Made by a program: the position numbers and the translations under genes. From positions 115,001-179,000 of the forward strand of contig JAJGOT010000412.1 of assembly GCA_022457155.1 (NCBI GenBank): 64,000 bases of DNA, given 5' to 3'. Every line of letters begins with the position of its first letter. Within the stretch, counting starts at the first letter, position 1. The notes below the pieces were generated by a model that was not told where the DNA came from, ran no database searches, and saw nothing but the letters and a program-made list of their open reading frames with translations. This stretch comes from Cladopsammia gracilis (Eukaryota; Cnidaria; Anthozoa; Scleractinia; Dendrophylliidae). This document shows, piece by piece, positions 34,185 through 44,240 of the stretch.

Positions 34185-34690
34185 ACCAATCAAATTACTG
34201 ATCTCTTTCTACGTCACACGTGTCACGTTGCTCACATGTCCGTGGACCATTTTGTTGACAAGCGAGAAAGCGAGGATATTCCAGCCGAGAAAAAACAAAG
34301 GTCGTAGTTCCAACGTACTTCTCTACGGTACATTCAGAGCTGTGGAACGAGGGGGATTATAGGGAGCCTCTTTTCTTCCAATCTTGCTGCGGGCGCAAGG
34401 CTTGTGCAGAAAACAAAAGCCAGGACTTACGAGCTCCGACTCATGTCGTTGGAAGAGTTTCAGTGAGAGTTTGCACAAAAAAAATGGCGATAATGCCGTG
34501 TTGTTTGGTCCCAACAAAAAAGCCGTTTTTGGCGGCAACAATCCAGACCTATATCAGCCATATGCGTAAGTTTGTCTTCAAATGTTTGTTATTTGTTGTA
34601 CGTTGGCCCTTGTAAGATGTCAGTGAGAATTTAAGCTAATTAGCAAGGGTGACAGGCCGCACAATCTCTATACCGGTGTGAAACATATGA
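34185..34690. other. Spacer with a possible splice donor
   Basis: An open frame in about 34366-34566 (+) ends at GCGTAAGT, which would be a good 5' splice site, after the sequence GGNNPDLYQPY. No matching acceptor or upstream evidence is visible, so a first exon is possible but not claimed. Confidence 0.25.
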
Positions 34691-34697
34691 GAACCTT

Positions 34698-35830
34698 TTA
34701 TATTTTTGCTCTAACGAGTGTATCTTTTAAAGATTTTCCCTTTTTAAAGGATATAATAGGTGGTTCTTTAAAAATTTGCCGTAAAAGTGGTTGGTTTTGT
34801 ATATAGTGCCATTTTCTCATTAAAACTTGTTTGATGTTTGGCACTGATGGTTGGTATTGTGTTACAAAAGGCAAAATGTCTTTTTGAGTTTGTTTATCTT
34901 GTTTAAGCGCCGATTCCCTTCCTGTGAATTTTATTTCTGATAGGATTTTTTCTACCAGGTTATTTGGGTAGCCTCTAGTCAGCAAGCGTTTTCTAAATTT
35001 TGAAATATTTTCCTCAAAAGTGGTTTTTGAAGAATTAGTTCGTAGGAGTCTCAGGGCTTCGCCCTTCACGAATCCTATTTTAACACTTAAATGGTGGGTG
35101 ACAAGAGGTAAAATGTGTATATTGAAAGGTTTCCGTTGGCTTAAAATGTGTTTTTATATCAAGGATAGATTGTTCCTCGAATCTTTCGCCTTTGTATATA
35201 ACTGTATCCAGAAATGTAGTTTCAATGTCTGAGATTTCAGCCGTAAATTTGATTGTAGGGTGATGTGAGTTGGCTTGTTCGATGAATTGTACAATATCTG
35301 GTTTGCTGATGTCCCATAGTGAGAATATATCGTCAATGTAACGTTTCCAAACTGTGGGTTTAGAGACGTTTTTGCTTAGAATTTGTGTTTCAATGTTCGC
35401 CATGAATATGTTTGCAAAGGCAACGGCCATTTTAGTTCCCATGGCAGTACCGTGTATTTGCAGATAGTTCTTTCCATTAAACTGGAAGGAATTTTCTTTG
35501 AGAATTAGTCTAAGCATTTCTCTGAGATAATGTGTTGGTATGGGAGGGTCGTTTATGTGAAAGTTCTCGTATGCTGTGCATACTGAAATAATACCCTCTT
35601 CCTGTGGTATGTTTGTGTATAGACTTGTGACATCCATCGATACAAGAAATGTTCGTTTTTTAACTTTGGTTTTCTCAATAAAATTTATGAAATCGGTCGT
35701 ATCTTTAAGATAAGACGCTTGTGATTTCGATATAGGCTGAAGTAGTGTATCAACAAAAGATGATATTCTTTCTGTAGGTCCATCACAACCGGAGATAATT
35801 GGTAAAATTCCAGGGTCAACCTGCCGAAGG
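34698..35830 (-). pseudogene. Penelope-like element reverse transcriptase
   Basis: The N-terminal part (about 35830-35640) reads PIISGCDGPTERISSFVDT and YLKDTTDF, then MDVTSLYTNIPQEEG (motif A), HGTAMGTKMA and KRYIDDIF (catalytic motif C) at about residue 100 of the 35637-35080 frame. After a frame break near 35080-35070 the thumb region continues (FRKRLLTRGYPNNLVEKIL) to LKDTLVRAKI at 34698. These motifs match Penelope-like RTs, which are related to telomerase. No GIY-YIG endonuclease is visible downstream, and no terminal repeats were found. Apart from one frameshift the RT is well preserved for a fossil. The copy is truncated at both ends. Confidence 0.9.
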
Positions 35831-35859
35831 GGACTAAATGTTGCTGTTGAATGGGATGA

Positions 35860-36897
35860 CGAGGCTCAAGAGGCAAATGAAGTTGTTGAATCGGATGATG
35901 AGGCTCAAGATGAGGCAGATGAGGCAGTTGAATCGAATTTAGTATAGAGCTGACACAGGACGCCCATTCCTGGAGAGGCGATAAATGGTTTTTGTTTAAA
36001 CAAACACGCTTTTTACAATGTTTCAGTTATCAGAAGTTTATATAGTTCACAATTTAGAATTCACCTGTCATGTTTGAAGATGAATATTAGCTAAGTCATG
36101 AGCACGTTATAAAAGGAAAAATATAAAAGCGTTAAAACAAAGCTTTCTCGATATAAATTGAAATGCACACATTCACCAGTGTGACAGACTTCCGTTTTTT
36201 AAATAAAGTTGTGTTAGAACAAATTGAGATTGCAAATTCTATCATCTCCCAGCAGAATGGTCACATTTATGTTGTATGCTTTCAAACTGGCATTGTTCAA
36301 GCAGATTTGAGTGGTCCCCCTTTGAATCCTTCCAAAATTTTCAGTGATCCCCCCTTTGGGCTCTCAATTACGACTGATCCCTCCCCCTCTGTTCTCCTAA
36401 AAATCAAGTGATCCCACCCAAATCCTCCGAACCCCCCCCCCCCCCCCCCCCCCCCCCCCGCAGGCGATAAATAATGACCGGTCCCTTACCGGCTTCAGGA
36501 CCATGATTCAATATGCACGAAAGCATGAATATTGAACTCTCTTTGTCAGTGTTTTCGGACAATATTAACTAAAAAGAAACCTTATCTTGTAAACGTTTCT
36601 TCCAACCCCAAAACATGTGAGCATTAAATACTGTAAACTTTAAATTAATGATTTTCCATTTGGCAAAGAGCGAATAAAAACGTGGGCGACAGTACTTTGA
36701 AATAGCCGCTGTTCTATTGTAACGTTCGCGGCTATCAATGAGATAAAAACGAGTTCAATATAGCACGTTAAGTATTAAAAATAGCTTCCATCATTTGCAA
36801 GATTTACAACTTGGTGTTAACCATGTTCGAACTCCGGTAATTCCATTACAGATAGCCCAAGCTATATGAGTGTCGCAGGAACCGTTAAGTAACAGCG
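35860..36897. other. Spacer with acidic-coding micro-repeat and C-runs
   Basis: Near 35848-35945 (+) an imperfect repeat of GAATSGGATGAYGAGGCTC would encode an Asp/Glu-rich tail, but no gene context supports it. Near 36300-36460 there are GATCCC motifs and a C-run of about 30. No gene recognised. Confidence 0.4.
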
Positions 36898-37234
36898 AAA
36901 TTATAAGGATTTGTCCATTGTCTAGGAGCTAAAAAATACGAACAAGATTTCAATAAAAATTGTCCACCTTACTTCGCTTGTTTGTTTCCTTGTTTCTTGT
37001 GGTTTTTGGGACGATTTAGAGCTTTTCCAGAGAGTTTTAGTTCCATTGCTTACTCCATATCCATGGAACTAAAACTCACTGGAACGCTGCCTTTAAATCG
37101 TCCCAAAAACCACACAGAAAACAAAAAAAACACACAAGCGAAGTAAGGTAGGCAATTTTTATTGAAACTGATCTTGTTCGTATTTATTAGCCCCTAGAAT
37201 GGACCAATTTGTCCCTTACAAATCCTTATAATTT
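36898..37234. mobile_element. Foldback element, about 340 bp
   Basis: Left arm (36898 to about 37055) and right arm (about 37068-37234) are complementary with a very short loop, starting AAATTATAAGGATTTGTCC. Differences are scattered. Non-coding; probably a MITE. It ends about 90 bp from the 3' end of the receptor gene. Confidence 0.85.
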
Positions 37235-37321
37235 CCACCTGAAAAGTGTAGTCAAAGCGAATTCGAACTTAAGTTTTTATCCACAAGCAACGCGATTTAT
37301 ATAAGTACTAGGTCAATATAA

Positions 37322-38671
37322 TTAGTTCTTAAAGATGTTCCTTACTGCTCGCCTGAATTCCTTCTTACGAATCGAGTAAATAATAGGATTGCACACGGTG
37401 GTCGCGGAGTAAAAGCTGTTGACCCAGAGTAACACCTCACTGCTATAAATCTCGCCCTTAAAAACACGGTAGATGCCGTGGATCCACAGAAAAAGAAAGC
37501 ACACCAGAAAAGCACCCATGATAACCATGACATCTCGGGTAGCCTTGCACTCTTTCAGAATCTTCATTAAGCTTTCTTTGTCAATGTTCTTCGCATTTCT
37601 TAGAATTCGTTGCTGTACAACTGCTGAACTCAAGGTGTTTTGCTGACGCTCGTCTAAAGATGCAGGCGCAGATTCAAATTGATGTGTGGTTGATTTCCCG
37701 GTTGCATCAGAATTCCTCTTTTTTTCGTTTTCTCCAGGATCGCTTTCCATTTTCAAACAATTTGGTCGATGTTGGACAAGGATTATGTTTCCATGCTGAT
37801 AAGACCCATGTTGAGAACATCCAGCACCAGGTTGGAGATGCTCATTCCCAGTGTTGACTTGCCTAGCTTTACGAAGCGTATCCATCCACAGCTCATTTGG
37901 ATCTTGGCAGGTATCCTCTTCAGTAACCACTTGGCACGTTCCCTGGTAGTCTTCCAGTTGTGAACTGCGAGCTTCAATATTCGGCGCTTCATCTTCCTGT
38001 TGGTTGACTCCGCTCTGATGAGTGAATTGGTCGAGTTGGCCATTTTCCTCGTTGTTTATTGCACCCAGCTGAATGCTTACTTGTCGTTTAAGCCTTCTAG
38101 CAACTTTTATCACTTTGTAGTTTAAAACGAAAATAAACAAAAATGGCGCAACAAATGTCATGATCAGATAAGGGAGGATTGCTTGCTTGCCCCAACGCTG
38201 TCCACATGCGTATATCTCCGGGATGTACTCGTAGCCGAGTCCCCAACCAAGAAATGGACCAAGAGAGATCACGGTTGGTAGAATCCACAGCACTGAAATA
38301 GAGATAATCACTTTTTTCGGCGTAATGCGGCCGTCATAGATGAGATGGTCCTTGACTATGGCTCGGTATCGATCGTAGGACACGGCGCAGAGTTGAAGGA
38401 TTGTGTTGAGATACAAAATTCGGGAGAAGAATGCCAAGCCTTGGCACCACTCCTCACTCTCACCAAAGATCCATTTTTTGGAGGCCACGGAAATAAGTCG
38501 GGGAACTATAATGGTAATCACCAATAAGAAATCACCCAACGCCATACTTGCCAGGAGAAAACTTCTCATGTTGTGGAAAAGTCTGTTCGAAGCAGCTACA
38601 AGCATGACAAAGAAATTTCCGATGAATGCTATGACTATGACAACTACGTTGAACAAAATATACGCAATCAT
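37322..38671 (-). CDS. Class A (rhodopsin-like) G protein-coupled receptor
   Basis: An intact intronless frame of about 449 codons from ATG at 38671. It should be a seven-helix plasma-membrane receptor signalling through G proteins; the ligand is unknown. Landmarks (residues from this ATG): TM1 2-25 with IGNFFV (N19), TM2 with MALGDF (D47), C76 before TM3, DRY at 100-102, W129 in TM4, C156 in the second outer loop, TM5 with FVAPFLFIF, an intracellular loop of about 185 residues, TM6 with FLVCFLFLWIHG, TM7 with NPIIY, then helix 8 KKEFRRAVRNIF. TM6 lacks the usual CWxP: Trp and Pro are both Phe. The outer N-terminus is almost absent and the frame stays open upstream for about 13 codons without ATG, so a 5' exon may add residues. 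Overall it resembles amine or melatonin-type receptors of invertebrates, but no subfamily is claimed. Confidence 0.93.
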   Translation of the reverse strand: MIAYILFNVVVIVIAFIGNFFVMLVAASNRLFHNMRSFLLASMALGDFLLVITIIVPRLISVASKKWIFGESEEWCQGLAFFSRILYLNTILQLCAVSYDRYRAIVKDHLIYDGRITPKKVIISISVLWILPTVISLGPFLGWGLGYEYIPEIYACGQRWGKQAILPYLIMTFVAPFLFIFVLNYKVIKVARRLKRQVSIQLGAINNEENGQLDQFTHQSGVNQQEDEAPNIEARSSQLEDYQGTCQVVTEEDTCQDPNELWMDTLRKARQVNTGNEHLQPGAGCSQHGSYQHGNIILVQHRPNCLKMESDPGENEKKRNSDATGKSTTHQFESAPASLDERQQNTLSSAVVQQRILRNAKNIDKESLMKILKECKATRDVMVIMGAFLVCFLFLWIHGIYRVFKGEIYSSEVLLWVNSFYSATTVCNPIIYSIRKKEFRRAVRNIFKN

Positions 38672-38689
38672 TTTCCTCACAATCGGATC

Positions 38690-38937
38690 CGCTTCACTTC
38701 GAAAACTTATCCCTGTTTCTTAAACGGCCGGTTGTAGTTTTGCAACGAAGCCGATGGCCGATTACAACGAGAAACTCTTCTTTGCCTGACTGATCAGAGA
38801 TAGAAATTGTCTCGGTTTTTGTCACGTTTCGAAACCTTAAGAACTGAATATTAAACCCTTTCTTATTCTTTTATTTAAAAGAACGTCATATGTTATTTTA
38901 TGTTATATTTTAACATAACTCTCTGACAAACCGAAAA
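38690..38937. other. Upstream region of the receptor gene
   Basis: Presumed promoter or 5' untranslated sequence of the GPCR. No TATA box or clear factor site stands out. The interspersed repeat at 38938 starts here, limiting unique upstream sequence to about 250 bp. Confidence 0.35.
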
Positions 38938-40830
38938 AGATATTTGCATCAACGGATTAACCAACTAATAATGGTCAAGTTCTGGTAACAATCACTAAAT
39001 TTGTTTACTGCACTGAAACTATAAAGAGGTGCCTTTGGCTGCAGATGGCCGGGATGGAAAAGGATTGCATGCAACTTGAAAAAATTGGCCAATTTTATCA
39101 AGTTCTTCCTTGATGCCTTAGAAAAGTAGTTAAAAACTGATTATGGTTTGTTTTTCCTTCGAAAATTCACTTGATATTTTCCTATCGGTGTTAATTTGTA
39201 GGAGCATTTTTTATATGAACAAAGATGGTTGAATATTTAATTGATTTGTCTAAAAATAAGCTAAATCGCCGTAATATTTTCCCATTAATCCATTTTTTAT
39301 TTTTAACACAACGAAAATTATATAAAATATAATGAATCCAACGTATAAAAGCGGTTGTTTTATTATTAAAGCATGCGCAATGAGAGAGAACAGATGGTAA
39401 ACTGAGAAAAGCGTCCAGAAGTTATCTGCTTGGCACTGAATGATAGTTTTTTTTTTTGTTTTTATCCAAATCCCACTGATTTGCCGTCTTTTGTAGGACT
39501 AAAGTGTGTTATTAAACATACACCATGGTAACGATAGCCGTACGAAAAGCGTTCAAACCAAACCAAGAATTGCTTGACAATGAATGTAAATGAACGTTTA
39601 AAGGATACTGTCCCGGCTGAAATATCGTGTTTTCGTGATTATGGCCAGGAGCTTGGTTTCAGTTTATTTTTTCAGTTTATTGTATTATCTTGAAATTGGA
39701 AAAAACCATCGCTAAAAGCGATAGATGCAAAGAAATGTGAACTAAACAAACAAAATAAAGGCTAGAAAAGTCAAAATTTCACAACAATGGCAAGTTTGAT
39801 TTATTGACAGGCAGTCAATAAATCGAAATTTCATGAACTACATGAGTAATCCACTTCAATCCTTGCAATCCTTCACGTTATCTCCAAACTACTACTTTTG
39901 TTTTGCTCTATGAAATCTCTTTATCCAACTATATCAACTAAATTCGATTTTGAGGCGTCAACACTGCAATATATTGCCGAAAGCTAGTTGGGAGAATACG
40001 CGACGGAGAATATATTTTCTTCCAACGCCGTCAATATAATGCAGTATTGACGCCTCAAAATCGAAATTAGTTTTGTATCACGATTCAACTGTTTTTCGGG
40101 CAAAAAGAAAGCAAAACTGAAGATAACTTGTGCTGATCAAAGCTGAAATTCTTACTAGTAACGAGCTGATGTACACGACGTTTTGTTTGCGTTATCATAT
40201 TTTTGTTTTGCAAAACGATTCAAAACCACGGACTTTTCACGCTATAAATTGCTCATTAAAATAGAACAAATTTGATAGAAAATCTTTTTGAAGTCTTTTC
40301 AAAGTTACTAACGTCGAAAAAACGTCGATAGAAAGGGTCGTTGCATTGAATACAGCGTTGTTTATCTGCCAAACTTGACATAGTAATCAACATTTTTGCC
40401 CCTCCTTTGAAGACTTTGAAGATAATTTTAAATTTTGGTTTTCTACGCAAGGAACCCATCATCCAATCACAGGCTGGTTTTTGATATGACAATGACGTCT
40501 CAAAAGCAGACAAAAGTATCTGAGAATCGTGATACAGTTGTATATTTGGTGGTATCTGGCAGGATAACGTGGAAATAAGCTAAGTCCTTTAAAGGGCCAT
40601 TTTCAATGAAGATCGAGACATTCGCGAAATAATTTCTTATTTTGCCAAAACATAACAAACACACAAAAATAGTTTTTGGGTTCCAGAGATTTACTTCAAA
40701 GACAAAGTTTAAAAAAGTTTGAAAAATGGATTTATAATTTATAACGTACGGTTTTCGGCACTCACGTACAGCCGAATGATTACGCAACTTTGAGAAGATG
40801 ATGAACGCGTAAACAATACCTTATAAAAAA
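38938..40830. repeat. Interspersed non-coding repeat, copy 1
   Basis: This segment recurs in reverse orientation at 48665-50755. Shared blocks include GATATTTGCATNAACGG, AGTTTCAGTGCA-type, TTTGGCTGCAGAT and TTCGGCACTCAC. Copy 1 carries an extra stretch of about 620 bp (about 39911-40530) that includes an inverted pair GATTTTGAGGCGTCAA (about 39945 and 40063). No ORF spans either copy. Long, non-coding and repeated, it may be a non-autonomous transposon whose ends I cannot define. Confidence 0.75.
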
Positions 40831-41249
40831 AACAAACTTGGCAAAAATGTTATTTTGTTCCAGCTGCTCTTTACTGCGATTTTCAATAACATGCGGAATT
40901 TGAAATTCAAATTTCCACCAACGGTTATGGCAAGCCGTTTGTAGCTAAATGTAATCTTACATATATATGTTCAATCCTTTAAATAAAGGTTTAATTTAAA
41001 ATCATAAAAGCCATTCAATGCAATCAATGCTACCAATGTTGGTTCAATTCAAACTATTTCTTATGATTCAATCCAGTCCAATGCCGCATGCCATTCAATC
41101 CAATCTTTAAATTTTATATTTAATGCAATACCACGAATATTGATTCAACAACAAAAAGACCATCGCCATGGTGATCATGTTATGGTTGGTGACGTAGACC
41201 ATTGTTTTCGCTTCTGCCAAAACTGGTATACTCCCGGACTGTTCAATGC
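40831..41249. other. Spacer
   Basis: AT-rich with several CAATCCAAT or TTCAATC repeats near 40970-41110. No gene. Confidence 0.4.
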
Positions 41250-41439
41250 AATAGGCCATTTGCACGATGACGTCATATGACTACAACTACCAGAATCCTT
41301 CAGTTTTTTGTTTTGTAGTGCAAATTAGGGCTATTGTTATTTAAACCGCACTGGGATTACAAAATTTAAATAAGAAAGGAAAAACGAAATGAATTCTGGT
41401 AGTTGTAGTCAAATGACGCCATCGTGCAAATGGCCTATT
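41250..41439. mobile_element. MITE with AATAGGCCATTTGCACGATG ends, copy 1
   Basis: About 190 bp with inverted ends AATAGGCCATTTGCACGATG and its complement, each followed by a TGACG(T/C)CAT site and a second inverted segment ACTACCAGAATCC. A second copy is at 56168-56354. Confidence 0.85.
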
Positions 41440-41510
41440 TTATATGCAATCCGAAAATACATGTTCAATCTTCCTGGAACGAGCGCGGCCATATAGAACC
41501 AGGGTAACCT

Positions 41511-41789
41511 GTGCAAGTTATAGAACAAAAACTGGCGGCAGAGTGGGAAGAAGAATTTGACGTGGAAGTTGAGTTTCCCAAGTTTCTAGGAGAAGTTGTG
41601 GATAGAACCGAGATAATACTTGAGAACTTTGATACAGAAGCTGCAGAAATGCAGGCCGAAGTTCTTAATCAAACAATTAGCCTGCTTTATAGGTCGATGA
41701 AAGAGTGCTGCAACCTTGACACGAGAGACAAGGAAAATCTCGATTCCGTCACCCATTTTCGGGCTCTAGCTTTGCCAACCTTTCTCTGA
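41511..41789 (+). pseudogene. Truncated 5' fragment of HTH transposase-like gene
   Basis: The same N-terminal segment as the minus copy: EVEFPKFLGEVVDRTEIILENF then ISLL and MKECCNLDTRD, in a helical, acidic region. It ends where the inverted arm ends, with no DNA-binding or catalytic part. A one-codon insertion (LLYRSM) distinguishes it from the other copy. Confidence 0.65.
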
Positions 41790-42380
41790 CTCTTCGATGT
41801 TGAATCCGTAACCCAATAGATAACCGGCTAATATGGTAACCGGCTAATATGTTGCAACCAGAAGCACTCCAATGGATATTTATGTAATCTTGAATGATCC
41901 GGTCGAGTCGTTCATCAGGTAAGTCGTCAAAGCCCCTCATATTCTCTAAACCATACTCTGCTACTCGTCTGTGAACTGTCCACCTCGAAACTCCGAGCAT
42001 CTCTGCAATCCTTGTCCAACTGAATCCCAGCCTCGCAGTTCTTCTAGCATCTCAACACAGGAATTTTGATAGATGGTTTTCCGGAATTTTTTCGTTTTTT
42101 TCCTATCTATCGTAACTGAATCCGCAGCCACAGTAGACGGAGTGATAGTCCGGCGACGAAGCACACTAAGCACATCTACTAAGGCCTCAGCGGTGGAATC
42201 GAGATTTCCCCAGTCCCTCGTGTCAAGGTTGCAGCACTCTTTCATCGACCTAAGCAGGCTAATTGTTTGATCAAGAACTTCGGACTGCATTTCTGCAGCT
42301 TCTGTATCAAAGTTCTCAAGTATTATCTCGGTTCTATCCACAACTTTTCCTAGAAACTTGGGAAACTCAACTTCTGTCAA
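41749..42380 (-). pseudogene. HTH transposase/integrase-like fragment
   Basis: Frame one (42380 to about 42030) gives a helical N-terminal region of about 115 residues. After a one-base frame break near 42028 the second frame reads FSWTRIAEMLGVSRWTVHRR, a clear helix-turn-helix, then RLDRIIQDYI and RIQHRRVRERLAKLEP, after which it ends at the left arm. This order is that of the large animal family whose C-terminus carries an integrase-like core; that core is missing here. The exact family name is inferred. The fragment is dead through the frameshift and truncation. Confidence 0.6.
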
Positions 42381-42449
42381 ACTCTTCTTTCCACTCTGCC
42401 GCCATTTGTTCTATAACTTGCACAGGTTACCCTGGTTCTTTACGGTGGC

Positions 42450-42670
42450 CCACAAGCACACGGCGAAACCAAAAAGGTCACGGCAAAATCAAAAAGCTCA
42501 CGGCAAAACCAAAAGGCTCACGGCAAAACTAAATCTTCACGGCAAAACCAAAAAGCTCACGGCTAAAGCAAAAAGCCCAAGGCAAAAGCAAAAAGCTCAC
42601 GGCAAAAGCAAAAAGCTCACGGCAAAAACAAAAAGCTCACGGAAAAAACAATAGGCCCCAATAGGCTCAC
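42450..42670. repeat. Tandem repeat of about 22 bp, CACGGCAAAA type
   Basis: About nine units of AAAAAGCTCACGGCAAAAGC with variation. The frame through it encodes a Lys-rich repeat (HGKTKKLTAK) and is not supported as a gene. It directly abuts the right arm of the transposase fragment. Confidence 0.9.
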
Positions 42671-44240
42671 GGCAAGAGTGAAATCTTAAGGAGACTGGGA
42701 ACTATGTCGAGATAGCAGTTTAAAAGACAGATTTTTCCCCTTTTTTTCTCTATGCTTTTTTTTATCATAACTCTTGTTGTCTTAATGGTCTCACAGTGGT
42801 AAACAGCCCGAAAAAAAAAACATATTTGAGATATGAAAGACAACTGAAGCTTTTTCGCACCCGTACGTGGATTTTTTGGACAATCTGCTATTCACACGGT
42901 AGTCCAGAATTTTCGTAGAATTTCTATGTAATCTGACTCATTCTTGCCGATCCGAAATATGATGTCTTTGTTAAGATGCATTAAGCGATTCTAGTGAGCG
43001 TTGATTTGATTCAGACTAATTTGCCCAGTCTGTGTACACTACGAGAAAACGACTCATTTCTCGCCACTGAGAATTTGTTTACTGAACTCTCACAGAAAAT
43101 GTCACGCAACCTCTCGTTCAAAGATCGATTCAAAGACCATAAATACAAGACTAAAAGTAGGTTGAATAATCGCGAAATAATTTTTCACAAACCATGTTAC
43201 ATGTAACATCAGAGATTCAACCCTCCCGATTTTATCGGGAGTCTCCCGATTTTATGTCTTGCCTCCTGCTCTCCCGATTTTTAACAAATTCTCCCGATTT
43301 ATTATGAAATGCTGAAAACTAGGGAAAAATTGCTAATATTTAGGATTTTTTTGCGATCTGTCACTGTGAAACACACATATTACACTTTCTTCTCGGATAA
43401 TCAGGCCGAAATGATGTCAAAATACAGGAAATGGCACTTGAGAGAACCTAAATTCGCAAACTTTCCCGGGGGGCCATGCCCCCGGACCACCCTAGAAGCT
43501 CGCGCCTTCGCTCGGCCTTCGCTCGCCTTCGCTCGGGATTGCGCCTCTGGCGCTAATGATTACTCCCTATTTTCCATCACATGGGGTTGGAATCTCTGCA
43601 TGTAAAAATATAATATTATGAAAAAGGTAGGAAAATATTATTATGAAAATTCCTCGAGTATTCGAACGTACAGACTGCGTGTGCCAGCGAGCGGTGTCAC
43701 TAAGAGAGAAATGAGTTGGCATTTGCACGGTCTGCACAAGCTGAATAATATATTAACAGACTCCCTTGAAACTTTTGAACAAAGGTGAAGATGGGATATA
43801 CTGTCAAATAGGTATTTACATGGAAATTCTACGAAAGTCTTGACTCCCGTTCGAATTATTCGTAGTGGTTTACAGCCGATTTCACTGCTGTGTGCAGACC
43901 CGGGTTTTTCGAACATGATTCGCCGGCTATGATTCGCCTGAGAGGTTACCAAGCACAATAGCTCGTTGAGATTCTTGCATGTTAACTGTTGTAATGCAAA
44001 TACAGTAAATAGGCCATGAAAGCTTACCACGAAGATCTGAGGTGGCGTATAATCTACCACCAACACATTTACGGAAGCTCCATAAAGGAAACATCGAGAT
44101 GCCAAGTTTACGAGTACTAGATTTGTATCGAATAATCGAAAATTGTACAAACAGCGGGGAGACGTGAGCCGAAAGCAACGACGAGGACGGCAAAGAATGA
44201 TCCTGTCACGTAAGCTTATATGAAAATAATTTGTAGTGAC
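42671..44240. other. Repeat-derived region
   Basis: Near 43221-43305 four copies of CTCCCGATTTT. Near 43460-43550 a GGGGCCATGCCCCCGGACC motif and CTTCGCTCGGCC repeats; the same CATGCC(C/A)CCGGACC phrase recurs at 59049, so this is a shared interspersed element. A minus-strand frame at 43641-44150 (169 codons) has no recognisable domain and lies in repeat-like sequence; it is not called as a gene. Confidence 0.5.

Larger units (their letters stand above)
41498..42442. repeat. Inverted duplication of a transposase-like gene fragment
   Basis: The left arm (41498 to about 41757) and the right arm (about 42193-42442) are reverse complements, differing by about ten bases and small indels. The left arm holds only the first about 250 bp of the fragment; the minus-strand copy continues through the middle region. 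Confidence 0.9.

Noticed and set aside
34366..34569. First exon of a gene ending at GTAAGT
   Set aside because: No acceptor or following exon was found and the frame has no ATG start.
42263..42654. Lys-rich repeat proteins
   Set aside because: They come from the 22-bp CACGGCAAAA tandem repeat and have no conserved start.
43641..44150. 169-codon minus frame as a gene
   Set aside because: It lies in repeat-like sequence, has no recognised domain and lacks context.
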